The notes under the pieces are model-generated. The model was not told the origin of the DNA, did not search any database, and worked only from the letters and a program-made list of their open reading frames with translations. Positions 28,313-36,388 of a DNA stretch of 64,000 nucleotides are shown one piece after another. The position numbers and the translations under genes are program-made. The first letter of the stretch is position 1. Each line of letters starts with the position of its first letter. The DNA lies in the NCBI GenBank assembly GCA_937981575.1, contig CALJNR010000032.1:1-64000 (forward strand), in the 5' to 3' direction. The DNA is from an uncultured Clostridia bacterium (GTDB lineage Bacteria; Bacillota; Clostridia; Lachnospirales; Cellulosilyticaceae).

Positions 28313-28374
28313 AGACATCCGCGTATGATAGACGTCCATTGTACCAAGCACATTTCATGAGTCATCTTATCCAT
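28288..28374 (-). pseudogene. Fragment resembling the N-terminus of IS66-family TnpA
   Basis: An ATG at 28372-28374 opens MDKMTHEMCLVQWTSIIRGC, very similar to the first 20 or so residues of the IS66 accessory protein TnpA (pattern THExRLxQWxxII). It then runs out of frame into RHS core DNA and stops at TAA. No IS66 TnpB or transposase is present. This marks an insertion-sequence scar at the copy 2 junction. Confidence 0.5.
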
Positions 28375-28717
28375 TAGCATCCCAAAACTAAAGTATTACT
28401 CTAAAAACTTGTAGCTTTTCAACGCCTGGATTGATTATCTAAAAAACTAGCCAAATGCAAGGTACGTATGGTTTACCGCATAATTTTGTTTTGCTAGATA
28501 AAATAAACTCAGCAACAATTAGATAAATGGTATGCTGAGTTTATTTACTATATGTGGCTCTAATATATTAGTGTATAACTTTTTCTTCTATTCAATACAA
28601 CTTTATTTCGAAAGTATTTAATGATTGGATTAATACATTAAGCTCTATGTCTACAATATTGTCTTTTTGCAGAACAATCCATAATTGTTGAATATTACTC
28701 TGCGATTCATATTAGCA
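28375..28717. other. Non-coding gap with a terminator hairpin
   Basis: The gap holds the IS66-like upstream flank, a terminator at 28501-28546 and about 170 bp of AT-rich DNA after the candidate immunity gene 1. I see no further ORF with a ribosome site. Confidence 0.5.
28501..28546 (-). terminator. Terminator downstream of candidate immunity gene 1
   Basis: A perfect 14-bp stem, AAATAAACTCAGCA with its complement at 28533-28546, is followed by TTTATC on the minus strand. It lies about 170 bp after the immunity-like gene. Confidence 0.65.
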
Positions 28718-29449
28718 TTATAACATGCGTAAATAATTAGTTACCTCCGCCTTTTTATCAGGCGGAATCAAAAACCTAAATGTCACATCATTAAATCTAG
28801 CCGAAGAGGTCTGATATTTTATCTGAACCACAGTTCCCTCTAAAATCTTTCTTTCTACAATGTGATTATCTTTTTCATTCTTCCACTGATATAGTTCACC
28901 GTTAAGAAGCACATAATTTTTATCGGCTTTAAGAAAAGGGTTACGAGAATTTATGTTTTCTAAGTAAAACAACAAAGGCCCTATCCCGTACCACGCAAAA
29001 GTGAATATAACAATGCATACTAAAATTGTTAATATCCCCTCTTGAAAAGAAGAATCTCTTACTCCATCAACCAGCATAACATCTTTTCTTATCAATTCTC
29101 CTAAAGCTATCAACAGACAAAGGATTATTAGCGGGATTATCATTAGCGTCTTTTTTATTTTAATGATATTATCTATTAATCTTCTTTTAGTTTCTTCTTT
29201 CACAAATTGTCTCCATACTTCTTTACTATACTCTATCGTTAACAGATTGCTCTTTCCCCTATTATGTAAATAAGTGTAAAATTTATACAGTTGATAAAAC
29301 CCAAATAACACTAATAAAACTGACATATATCCTTCTATAAATTGAATTGCCCCGATATCCCCTGGTCTTTCGTTATATAACTTATATATGTATACTGTAA
29401 ATATTCCAGCAAATATAAAGCTCAATAGTGCTTTTCTTAATTCCTTCAT
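28718..29449 (-). CDS. Candidate immunity protein for RHS tip 1 (polytopic membrane protein)
   Basis: The 243-residue protein has four likely membrane helices (about residues 8-22, 37-55, 100-120 and 137-160) and a C-terminal hydrophilic domain of about 80 residues. GGGGGA precedes the ATG. I recognise no family. It follows the tip 1 gene by 121 bp on the same strand, and polymorphic-toxin logic predicts the gene after the tip to be the antidote. A membrane immunity protein would fit a toxin acting on the membrane or entering through it; that is inference. Base use is AT-rich like the tip. Confidence 0.55.
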   Translation of the reverse strand: MKELRKALLSFIFAGIFTVYIYKLYNERPGDIGAIQFIEGYMSVLLVLFGFYQLYKFYTYLHNRGKSNLLTIEYSKEVWRQFVKEETKRRLIDNIIKIKKTLMIIPLIILCLLIALGELIRKDVMLVDGVRDSSFQEGILTILVCIVIFTFAWYGIGPLLFYLENINSRNPFLKADKNYVLLNGELYQWKNEKDNHIVERKILEGTVVQIKYQTSSARFNDVTFRFLIPPDKKAEVTNYLRML

Positions 29450-29507
29450 ATTTCCCCCTTTATTTCACATCATACTTAGTAACTATGCTGTTTTTAATCA
29501 TCTTTGA

Positions 29508-29537
29508 ACAGTTTGTTATATTAATATAACAAACTGT
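29508..29537. promoter_or_regulatory. Perfect 30-bp palindrome between tip 1 and its partner
   Basis: Arms 29508-29521 and 29524-29537 (ACAGTTTGTTATAT and complement) are perfect with a 2-bp centre. It sits in the 121-bp gap between the RHS tip stop and the downstream membrane protein. The minus-strand side lacks a T run, so it is an operator or mRNA hairpin rather than a classic terminator. Confidence 0.5.
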
Positions 29538-29570
29538 CCCTACTATCTAATCTATCACGTTACTATAAGC

Positions 29571-31076
29571 TTATTCATAATATGTTGATAAATACTTACA
29601 AAGTTCAGCTCCTCCCGGGGTTCCTTGTCTCCTCATATGTAGAGACATTCCCTCTAATATAGGTTTAGGGGAGTACCTAATATTTACATTTTTATTCACA
29701 AAATTAATCCAATCTACCGTCCATTGTGGCTCTTCTGCGGTAGCTAATTGTCTTAAAACTGGAATGGTATTCGCTGCACTTCTTACATATCCAAATGACA
29801 TAGCATCGAGTGGAACTCCTACTCTTGCATGAAGCATTGCCTTTTCATAATTTTCAGGATCATATTGCTGAATTAAATACAAATCGTCTGCGTATATATT
29901 ATCAAACGAATTTTTAGATTCAACTATAGGAACTGTAAGTGTAGCTATAGCTCCAGCTACCCTTGCAATTTGTCCTGGCGCCCCGCCAGCGTTAAGCATT
30001 GAATTTCCCGTTGAAACCGTCCTTGCTCCTGTAAGCATTTTTACTCCGTTTGCATTACTATTGAAAGCCTTTTCTATACTTATAAGCAATTTCGAACTTT
30101 CATTTGTGTATGGTAAAAAACCAGTAATACTGTCTGCTAACATAGCTCCCTTCTTCCATACACCTCCATGTTTAGTCAGGCCGATCATTAGAGTGTTTCC
30201 AACTCTCGCAACAACTGAGGTTGTATTATTAATCCCTTGGATATCATAATAAAGATCTTCTACTGCACTGTTTAATCTCCCCTTGCCTAGTTCAGCTACT
30301 TTCTTACTATTTTCTTCCTTAGTTTTAGGTTTAAAATGTTCTAAATAGTTATCATCAAAAAGCAAAGATGGGCGGTCAGTAAGAGCCTTTAATTTTTCTC
30401 TCTCTTTTTCAAGGGCACTCTCTACTTCTCTCAACTTCCTAGTTCCCTGTCCACTGCTAGCTGATAACCCAAATGGATCAATATACGAAACTGGATTACC
30501 ATTAGCATAAGCAAATCTATTGAGACTTATGGCATTATCTAAGCTTCCCTGAATAACGTCTTGGTTGATAAAGCGCTTGATTGTTGGGTTATAGTACCTA
30601 GCCCGCATGTAGTAGAGTCCGTTGGCATCGGTTATAACGCCGTCTCTGCCGTTAAAGAGGAAGGATATATCGCTCTTGCCTGTTCTGCCTATTAGCTCGG
30701 CATACGGGCCGTAAGTGAAGGTATCTGTTACTTTGCCTTTACTATTTGTGATGGCTACGGTGCTTCCTCTGTAGTCATAATGGCAAGTGGCATACTCGCC
30801 GCCTTCTACGTGCATAATGAGGCCTAAGCCGTAGATGTAGCTTCTTATTTGGTCGCCCTTTTTCTCCATGAGGACTTGAGAGAGGCTAGTGTTGGCATTA
30901 ACCACGTAGGTTGTCTTTTGACCGTTTTCTATCTTGCCTATGCGGTTGTTTTCTGGGTCGTAGAGATAGGTTGTGCTTCCTGCTTGGATCAGTCTGTTCC
31001 TTGCATCATATGTAAAGTTTACCATCTTATCGCCCAGCGGTCCATAGATCATATTCCCGTCTTCATCATACTTCAC
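29571..31076 (-). CDS. RHS core fragment with unknown C-terminal tip (tip 1)
   Basis: Residues 1-204 are RHS core, nearly identical at DNA level to copy 2, ending DPFGL. Residues 205-501 (297 aa) are an unrelated tip: a charged coiled-coil-like start, a small-residue and hydrophobic middle with GQIARVAGAIATLTVPIV, and a C-terminal part ending KYLSTYYE. I cannot assign a toxin class. The core continues in frame to 31101 (LIKFNGQEV), where homology stops in a T-rich stretch without an upstream start or ribosome site. It is another displaced tip module that would need recombination with a full-length RHS gene to be secreted. Confidence 0.75.
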   Translation of the reverse strand: MKYDEDGNMIYGPLGDKMVNFTYDARNRLIQAGSTTYLYDPENNRIGKIENGQKTTYVVNANTSLSQVLMEKKGDQIRSYIYGLGLIMHVEGGEYATCHYDYRGSTVAITNSKGKVTDTFTYGPYAELIGRTGKSDISFLFNGRDGVITDANGLYYMRARYYNPTIKRFINQDVIQGSLDNAISLNRFAYANGNPVSYIDPFGLSASSGQGTRKLREVESALEKEREKLKALTDRPSLLFDDNYLEHFKPKTKEENSKKVAELGKGRLNSAVEDLYYDIQGINNTTSVVARVGNTLMIGLTKHGGVWKKGAMLADSITGFLPYTNESSKLLISIEKAFNSNANGVKMLTGARTVSTGNSMLNAGGAPGQIARVAGAIATLTVPIVESKNSFDNIYADDLYLIQQYDPENYEKAMLHARVGVPLDAMSFGYVRSAANTIPVLRQLATAEEPQWTVDWINFVNKNVNIRYSPKPILEGMSLHMRRQGTPGGAELCKYLSTYYE

Positions 31077-31164
31077 TTCCTGCCCATTAAACTTAATGAG
31101 CTATATTTTTTATTGTTTTTCTAAGTTATTTTTTTGCCATCTTCCTCAAAATGAGTAATTCAAA

Positions 31165-31212
31165 TAACCCTATAGACTCTAGATGAACAATCATTTATAG
31201 CCTATAGGGTTA
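31165..31212. repeat. 11-bp inverted repeat at the RHS island edge
   Basis: TAACCCTATAG and CTATAGGGTTA pair perfectly across a 26-nt loop, between the hsp20 terminator and the start of the RHS homology. It could be a weak terminator or an end of the rearranged segment. Confidence 0.45.
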
Positions 31213-31233
31213 CTACACTTAAAATGACAAAAT

Positions 31234-31266
31234 AACTTAAAACCCTCCAGCACACTGCTGGAGGGT
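31234..31266 (-). terminator. Terminator of hsp20
   Basis: ACCCTCCAGCA pairs with TGCTGGAGGGT (31242-31252 with 31256-31266), followed on the minus strand by TTTTAAG. Confidence 0.85.
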
Positions 31267-31272
31267 CAATTA

Positions 31273-31719
31273 TCATTTAACTTCTATACGGTATTTGTTA
31301 TCTGGTATTTCAAGCTTTGGCGCTGTGATCTTCAAGATGCCGTTTTCTAGTTTTGCATCGATGCCGTCTGCTTTGACATTTTTTAGATAGACGCCTCTTT
31401 GCATAGAAGACGTTCTTCTTTCACGGTGTACATAGCTTTGTTTTTCTTCATTAATTTCTTCATTTTTTTGTACTAAAATAGTTAGTCTGCCGTCATTGTA
31501 GTCGAGTTTTACTTCTTCTTTATTAATGCCAGGCATTTCAGCTTCAATAAAGTATTCGTGGTCATTTTCTTTGATATCCATTTTAAAAGTATCATTTCTT
31601 AGACTTCTCATCGGTAAAAAACTATCATTAAAAAAGTCATCGATCATATTGTAGAAGTCCACAAAGTCATGGTTTGCTTTTTGCACGTTATGACGGCTAA
31701 AAGGTGTTAGTCCAAACAT
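31273..31719 (-). CDS. hsp20: Small heat-shock protein (Hsp20/alpha-crystallin)
   Basis: The 148-residue protein has a short N-terminal arm (MFGLTPFSRHN), an alpha-crystallin domain at about 40-140 with AEMPGINKEEVKLDY and GVYLKNVKADGIDAKLENGILKI, and the IEVK tail typical of clostridial Hsp18. ATP-independent chaperones of this type hold unfolding proteins during heat stress. AAAGGAGG precedes the ATG. Its promoter carries a CIRCE element, so it should be repressed by HrcA, whereas many Hsp20 genes in Firmicutes are controlled otherwise. Confidence 0.95.
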   Translation of the reverse strand: MFGLTPFSRHNVQKANHDFVDFYNMIDDFFNDSFLPMRSLRNDTFKMDIKENDHEYFIEAEMPGINKEEVKLDYNDGRLTILVQKNEEINEEKQSYVHRERRTSSMQRGVYLKNVKADGIDAKLENGILKITAPKLEIPDNKYRIEVK

Positions 31720-31753
31720 ATCAATTCCTCCTTTAAAGTTTGTATTATTTTTG

Positions 31754-31780
31754 TTAGCACTCTAGCTTAGTGAGTGCTAA
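31754..31780 (-). promoter_or_regulatory. CIRCE operator (HrcA site)
   Basis: TTAGCACTC-N9-GAGTGCTAA is a perfect match to the CIRCE consensus. It lies at about +4 to +30 relative to the predicted start of the hsp20 promoter. Confidence 0.95.
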
Positions 31781-31790
31781 TTACACTTTT

Positions 31791-31819
31791 AATATATGAC
31801 TAACAGATCATTTTGTCAA
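31791..31819 (-). promoter_or_regulatory. hsp20 sigma-A promoter
   Basis: TTGACA (31814-31819) and TATATT (31791-31796) with a 17-bp spacer, start near 31784, directly before the CIRCE element. Confidence 0.85.
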
Positions 31820-31837
31820 TAGGTTTTTTGCATTTTT

Positions 31838-32494
31838 TTAAAGATATTCTTCTTGAAATTCCTGGTAGCCTTTTTCTCTTAATTTGCATGCCGGACAAGC
31901 TCCGCAGCCCTTGCCTTTGATGCCATTGTAGCAGGTTAATGTTTCTTCTTTAATAACATCCATCACCCCAAGTTCATGGGCCATTTTCCATGTTTCGGCT
32001 TTGTTAATCCACATCAGCGGCGTCATAATATCAAAAGAATAATCCATCGATAAATCCAGCGTTACATTTAAAGATTTGATAAATACATCCCGACAATCTG
32101 GATAACCGCTGAAGTCACTTTGTGAAACACCCGTAATTAGGACATGAATATCTCTTTGTTTTGCAAAAACTGCTGCAAAAGTTAAAAATAATAAGTTTCT
32201 TCCATCCACAAAAGTATTCGGCGTCCCTTGTTTTGGAGCGTTTTTATCCACAGCAATATCTTTTCTTGTGAGCGAATTTGGAGCCAGCTGGCTGAGTAAA
32301 TCCATATTTAAAATATGAAATTCTACGCCGTGTCTATCACAAATGTCCTTTGCACACTCCAGCTCTAATCTATGCTTTTGATTGTAATCAAAAGACAGAG
32401 CAATCACTTCTTTAAAATGCTTCTTTGCCCAAAATAAACAAGTGGTGCTATCTTGTCCTCCACTAAATACAACAACTGCTTTTTCTCTATTCAT
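31838..32494 (-). CDS. queC: 7-cyano-7-deazaguanine synthase
   Basis: QueC converts 7-carboxy-7-deazaguanine with ammonia and ATP to preQ0. The 218-residue protein has the PP-loop SGGQDST at 11-17 and a C-terminal zinc site in [17 protein letters not shown]. It is the last gene of the que operon, 104 bp behind folE on the same strand. The larger gap leaves room for a separate promoter, but none is obvious. Confidence 0.97.
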   Translation of the reverse strand: MNREKAVVVFSGGQDSTTCLFWAKKHFKEVIALSFDYNQKHRLELECAKDICDRHGVEFHILNMDLLSQLAPNSLTRKDIAVDKNAPKQGTPNTFVDGRNLLFLTFAAVFAKQRDIHVLITGVSQSDFSGYPDCRDVFIKSLNVTLDLSMDYSFDIMTPLMWINKAETWKMAHELGVMDVIKEETLTCYNGIKGKGCGACPACKLREKGYQEFQEEYL

Positions 32495-32598
32495 TTTCTA
32501 TCCCTTCCTTTTACGATCATTTCATTCTATCTTATTATCTCCTTCGTTTATCATCTGTATGCTAATCTGATTTTAAGCAAAGGCGCTTTTAATTTCTT

Positions 32599-33186
32599 CT
32601 AGCGATAAAGCATCATAAGCTGCTGCTTTAAATCTGAATCCTTTTTGAACCGGCCTCTGAGCGTTGTCGTCAGGGTTTTCGTTCCCGGCTTTTGGATGCC
32701 TCTTGCAGTCATGCAGCCATGCTCTCCTTCAATAATGACAGCGACGTCTTCTGATTCCGTAATTTTCTGCATGATTTCTGCAATATCCGTGCCTATTCTT
32801 TCCTGAAGCTGAAGTCTGCGCCCCACCTTGTCTGCTATCCTTGCTATCTTGCTTAGTCCAATGATTTTCTTTTTGGGAATATAGGCAACGGCAACTTTCA
32901 TATTGTACATCAGCGCCAGATGATGTTCACAATAGCTGAAAATCTCAATGTCTTTCATGAAAACCATATCCGCTGATTCTTCCTGGGTCATGCAGCTTTC
33001 TTCAAAGGTGGTATCAAACATCGCTGAGATTTCATCATTGGTATAGCTGATTCCATCAAAAACTTCTGCGTACATGGCTGCCACTCTTTTCGGCGTATCT
33101 TTTAGCCCTTCCCGATCTGGGTTCTCTCCTAAAGCTTCCAAAATGCCTCTTATATGTGCTTCTATCTTTGCCTTATTGATTGCCAT
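32599..33186 (-). CDS. folE: GTP cyclohydrolase I
   Basis: FolE converts GTP to 7,8-dihydroneopterin triphosphate, the first step of both folate and queuosine pathways. The 195-residue type IA enzyme shows the zinc-binding cysteine and histidine of SYCEHHLAL and the second cysteine in [10 protein letters not shown]. It sits two bases after queE inside the que operon, so this copy most likely feeds queuosine synthesis. Confidence 0.97.
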   Translation of the reverse strand: MAINKAKIEAHIRGILEALGENPDREGLKDTPKRVAAMYAEVFDGISYTNDEISAMFDTTFEESCMTQEESADMVFMKDIEIFSYCEHHLALMYNMKVAVAYIPKKKIIGLSKIARIADKVGRRLQLQERIGTDIAEIMQKITESEDVAVIIEGEHGCMTARGIQKPGTKTLTTTLRGRFKKDSDLKQQLMMLYR

Positions 33187-33188
33187 CT

Positions 33189-33854
33189 CTACACGCCTTT
33201 CTGATTTGGATTCCAGATGATCTTGTGAAGCTGAACTTGCAGGGTTACCCCATTTAAGTGATACTCTTTCATGAAATTTACGATATCCTCAAGTTCAATT
33301 TTCCCAAATACAGGGCTGATATAGATGTTGGTTCTTCCGCTAAGCCCAGATGTTTCTATAACATTCTTTGCCTTTTCCAGATCCAAAAGGCTGCCTGCAA
33401 CAAACTTTACTGTGTCCTTTAGGGTAAGAACCTCAAGATTTGCCCGATGCATCCTGCTCTCCATCCCGCTGTCAGGCAGTTTATAGTCCATCGTAAAGCT
33501 TGGAGGAGGTAAGATGTCCATAAATGCTTTAAGGTCTATGCTGCCGTTGGTTTCTATTTCTATATGAAGGTTTGGGTCTTTGGCTAAAACCTTAAGCAAT
33601 CCTTTAACCTGAGGGTTTAAAAGCGGCTCTCCGCCAGTCAGGGTGACATTTGTAACCTTGGTAGATTGGATATACTGATAGATCTCTTCAGCAGACATTT
33701 CTTCACAGGGGGCATCTTCCTTATTGGCCCATAGGGTATCACAATAACTGCATTTGAGATTGCAGCCAACAAGTCTTATAAAAACAGCCAGCTGCCCTGC
33801 CCGGAGTCCTTCTCCATTGATGCTTACAAACTTTTCTGCGACACTAAACCTCAT
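33189..33854 (-). CDS. queE: 7-carboxy-7-deazaguanine synthase (radical SAM)
   Basis: QueE rearranges 6-carboxy-tetrahydropterin to 7-carboxy-7-deazaguanine. The radical-SAM motif is CNLKCSYC, Cys31, 35 and 38 in my numbering. The ORF is open further upstream, but the family start [16 protein letters not shown] corresponds to the ATG at 33852-33854, with AAGGAGAGGG upstream; this gives 221 residues, a normal length. It overlaps the end of queD by 11 bases. Confidence 0.95.
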   Translation of the reverse strand: MRFSVAEKFVSINGEGLRAGQLAVFIRLVGCNLKCSYCDTLWANKEDAPCEEMSAEEIYQYIQSTKVTNVTLTGGEPLLNPQVKGLLKVLAKDPNLHIEIETNGSIDLKAFMDILPPPSFTMDYKLPDSGMESRMHRANLEVLTLKDTVKFVAGSLLDLEKAKNVIETSGLSGRTNIYISPVFGKIELEDIVNFMKEYHLNGVTLQVQLHKIIWNPNQKGV

Positions 33855-34287
33855 CTTTACCCTCTCCTTGTTCTTCATAAGCTGCGCTGTTAACAGGCGT
33901 TTCATAGACTGTAACCCGCTTAACCCCAAATCCCTCATCGCGAAGCGCTTTAAAGAAAAAAGCAGCAAAGTTTTCAGCTGTCGGCCTAAAGGCCACTTGA
34001 ATCATATTAAATCCATCTTCCATCAGGCAGTTAAGGGTTATGTCCCGCATCGTCCCCTCCTCCAAAATCAGGGCATGGTCATAGCCATCTATCAGACTTT
34101 TAACCGCCTTTTTCAAATCTCCAAAATCAATAACCATCCCATCCTGCTGGCCGCCTTTTATCAGCTTATCTGCCTGCACTTCCACTTCAACCCGCCATCT
34201 ATGACCATGAATGTTGCTGCACTTTCCCTCATACCCTGCCAAAAAGTGTGCACTATCAAAGCTATGTTCTGTTTTTAAAGTATACAT
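33844..34287 (-). CDS. queD: 6-carboxy-5,6,7,8-tetrahydropterin synthase
   Basis: QueD acts on dihydroneopterin triphosphate to form 6-carboxy-tetrahydropterin. Zinc ligands are His14, His27 and His29 in FDSAHFLAGYEGKCSNIHGH, with catalytic Cys23. The 147-residue length is a little longer than usual because of a C-terminal tail. The gene overlaps the end of the upstream activator ATPase by 13 bases and the start of queE by 11, so it is translationally coupled on both sides. Confidence 0.95.
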   Translation of the reverse strand: MYTLKTEHSFDSAHFLAGYEGKCSNIHGHRWRVEVEVQADKLIKGGQQDGMVIDFGDLKKAVKSLIDGYDHALILEEGTMRDITLNCLMEDGFNMIQVAFRPTAENFAAFFFKALRDEGFGVKRVTVYETPVNSAAYEEQGEGKDEV

Positions 34288-35063
34288 GCTCTTTCTCCTT
34301 TATTGTTATTCATTTTACTGCCATAAGCGCAGCATCCTATGGCCCCGTTAAACTGGGGTTCTTGAAGCCTGATAACTGTCTTATAATCTTTTTCAAGATA
34401 CTTAAGAATCGCCTTATTGTGAGCTACGCCCCCTGACAGAACTAAGGTTTCACCTTTAAAATTATCCAGAAGCGGCCTCAGTCTTTTATAAAGTGAGTAG
34501 TTAACCCCTGCACATAGTCTCTCGAGACTTACGCCTTCTGCAATCTTGCCGATCAGCTCAGATTCTGAAAAAACAGCGCAGGTTGCATTTAGCTCTACAG
34601 GGTCTTTGTAATAGAGACTCATTTGATCCGCATCAATCTCCAATACCTCGGACATATTCTCCAAATACCTGCCGCAGGAGGCTGCACACTTCTCATTTAG
34701 CTCCAGATCTACCGTCAGTCCTTTTTCAACTCTTATCACCTTAACGTCCTGTCCTCCAATATCTAAAAGCACAAAACCTCTAAGGCCGCTTTGATAAATA
34801 GCCCCATAAACATGGGCTTTTATTTCATTGATGGGTGTAAAGCTTTTTAAGTCCGTATTGTTTCTTCCATAACCAGTGGAAACAGCAAGGTCTATATTAC
34901 CCAGCCTAAGTTTATCTATATCCACTTTGATTTTACCGTCATAGCTGCAGTAATCTCTATAAAAGGTCATTGTACTTACCCGATGCTGCATGGTAAGTAT
35001 CCCATTTTCCATCACTGCTATCTTAACAGCCCTGCTTCCTAAATCTATGCCTAATATCCTCAT
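34275..35063 (-). CDS. 2-hydroxyacyl-CoA dehydratase activator-like ATPase (archerase family)
   Basis: The 262-residue protein belongs to the BadF/BcrA/HgdC ASKHA ATPase family. Visible are the phosphate-binding MRILGIDLGSRAVK, DIGGQD at 101-106, cysteines in KCAASCGR (126 and 130) and Cys162 in NATCAVF, and GGVAHNK near the end. HgdC-type dimers hold one [4Fe-4S] cluster between subunits and use ATP to fire a low-potential electron into a partner reductase. That partner is the preceding gene, which overlaps it by four bases. Its stop lies inside the start of queD, so it is part of the preQ0 operon. Confidence 0.9.
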   Translation of the reverse strand: MRILGIDLGSRAVKIAVMENGILTMQHRVSTMTFYRDYCSYDGKIKVDIDKLRLGNIDLAVSTGYGRNNTDLKSFTPINEIKAHVYGAIYQSGLRGFVLLDIGGQDVKVIRVEKGLTVDLELNEKCAASCGRYLENMSEVLEIDADQMSLYYKDPVELNATCAVFSESELIGKIAEGVSLERLCAGVNYSLYKRLRPLLDNFKGETLVLSGGVAHNKAILKYLEKDYKTVIRLQEPQFNGAIGCCAYGSKMNNNKGERACIL

Positions 35064-36061
35064 GCTCTTCCCTCCTTCAGATCAAGCAGCATATCCAAAA
35101 AGGCTTCCAGCCTTAGCTTTGTTCTGGCATCCAGCGTATTTAGCTTATCTCCCTCAATATGAAGCATAGGGACCCCCAACTGCTCCTTAAGCGCAATATC
35201 TTCCACAGCTCTGTAACAAAAGGCCTGGGTATAGTGGATAACTGCATCAATTTCCCTCAGCTGAATCTGCTTCTTGATTTCTTCCATACGGAAATGAATA
35301 TCATAAGGATACGTATAGTCATAATACTGCCGAAACAAATCTATTGCCTGATCAGCTCTTGGAAAAGCAAACTCTCTTTGGACTTCATTGTAAACAAAAG
35401 CGGCATGATGCTGCTCCGCAAAAGCATAAATATCGGCTGTCATCGGCGGTACCCCAATATAAGCAAGTCTTAGCTTTTGCTTTAGAGGTTCTCTCTTTTT
35501 GATCGTCTGAATAGCGTTTTGCAGCTCTTCCTTGAAGGCTAACCTATCTCCATTACAATCACTTAAGCTGACTTGATACAAATGGTTTTCAAAGCCAGAA
35601 GCTTTATTTTCTTCAAAGGTCAGCCTGTCAATCTCTTTTGCCAGTGTTCTTATGGGCGCTAAGCTGCGCCTTACGTTTTCTGCTGCTTCTAAAGATACAT
35701 TAAACTGCTTCATAAACACTGTTATTTCCCGTTTAACGTCTTCTAAAGTCCGCTTATGCGGGAAAGAAAAAGGATGGATCTTAATCCCTTTCATATTCAG
35801 CACTTCAACAAGTGCTTTAGTATTTGAACAGTCTCCGCCGACAACTCCAACGACTTCTTGAATGCCTTCTTCAATGCATACGCCATAAATACCTTTAATC
35901 CAAGCACATAAGCTTTTCGGAAATCCTGCTTGTTCCGCTATATCTATGTATTTTCCGTAATCCTTTGATGTAATAAAAATATTATTAAGGTCCACGGGCT
36001 CATATCCTGCTGCTATCAGTACTTCTATAGGTACCGTCGTCGTAAGTCCTATTTTTTTCAT
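35060..36061 (-). CDS. 2-hydroxyacyl-CoA dehydratase-like component (HgdB/BcrC family)
   Basis: The 333-residue protein fits the HGD-D family, whose members form [4Fe-4S] reductases that receive an electron from an HgdC-type activator. Candidate cluster cysteines are Cys52 (SLCAWIKG), Cys78 (GGDCSNTKA) and one near 284 (QAFCYRAVED), the pattern of three conserved cysteines in the family. Only one component is present, not the two of classical dehydratases, and there is no CoA-transferase or acyl-CoA gene nearby. It is the first gene of a six-gene run ending in queC, behind a long structured leader. I infer a reductive step in, or linked to, deazapurine metabolism. Confidence 0.85.
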   Translation of the reverse strand: MKKIGLTTTVPIEVLIAAGYEPVDLNNIFITSKDYGKYIDIAEQAGFPKSLCAWIKGIYGVCIEEGIQEVVGVVGGDCSNTKALVEVLNMKGIKIHPFSFPHKRTLEDVKREITVFMKQFNVSLEAAENVRRSLAPIRTLAKEIDRLTFEENKASGFENHLYQVSLSDCNGDRLAFKEELQNAIQTIKKREPLKQKLRLAYIGVPPMTADIYAFAEQHHAAFVYNEVQREFAFPRADQAIDLFRQYYDYTYPYDIHFRMEEIKKQIQLREIDAVIHYTQAFCYRAVEDIALKEQLGVPMLHIEGDKLNTLDARTKLRLEAFLDMLLDLKEGRA

Positions 36062-36242
36062 CGCTTTCTCTCCTTATCCCAAAATATTTCACTTGCGTTT
36101 TAATGTCTTATTTATACAGCTTTTATCATAAACCTTAGAGATATAAAATATGTTTTTTAGATTGCACATTATCTTGCTCATTCCTATATCTTTACTTATC
36201 AAAAGTTTTATTGTGAAATCACAACCCATGCTTTTAGGCAAC

Positions 36243-36367
36243 AAAAAAAGGGCATAAAATGCCCATAAACAAAAAAAGCTCCCTTTTACATACGGGAGTT
36301 AAACCACATAGTTATGTGGTTATGCCCTAGTTTTATTTATAGACAGGATGGTACAAATGAACTGTCT
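36243..36367 (-). promoter_or_regulatory. Structured leader with two terminators (putative attenuator/riboswitch) of the que operon
   Basis: Reading the minus strand: a stem AGACAG/CTGTCT (36362-36367 with 36341-36346) with an A-rich tail; AGGGCATA at 36321-36328; hairpin ACCACATA/TATGTGGT (36303-36320); a CTCCC/GGGAG hairpin with seven T residues (36271-36300); and GGGCAT/ATGCCC (36250-36264) with seven T residues. AGGGCATA can pair with 36249-36256, destroying the last terminator, so two exclusive folds exist. The first stem plus A-rich tail ending AACTA recalls preQ1-I aptamers, but I cannot build the required loop pseudoknot, so the ligand is open. Confidence 0.5.
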
Positions 36368-36388
36368 GTATTCGGTTTAATCTTATGT

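Noticed and set aside
24991-31101. Three fragments read as one frameshifted RHS gene
   Set aside because: The fragments are repeated, not successive, parts of the core, and two end in full tips followed by separate genes, so duplication and recombination explain them better than frameshifts.
33855-33968. Upstream extension of queE
   Set aside because: The extra 38 codons lie wholly inside queD in another frame, and the family start plus ribosome site are at 33854.
36326-36367. Canonical preQ1-I riboswitch
   Set aside because: P1 and the A-rich tail look right, but no 3-bp pairing between the loop and the CTA of the tail could be found; kept only as a possibility in the leader entry.
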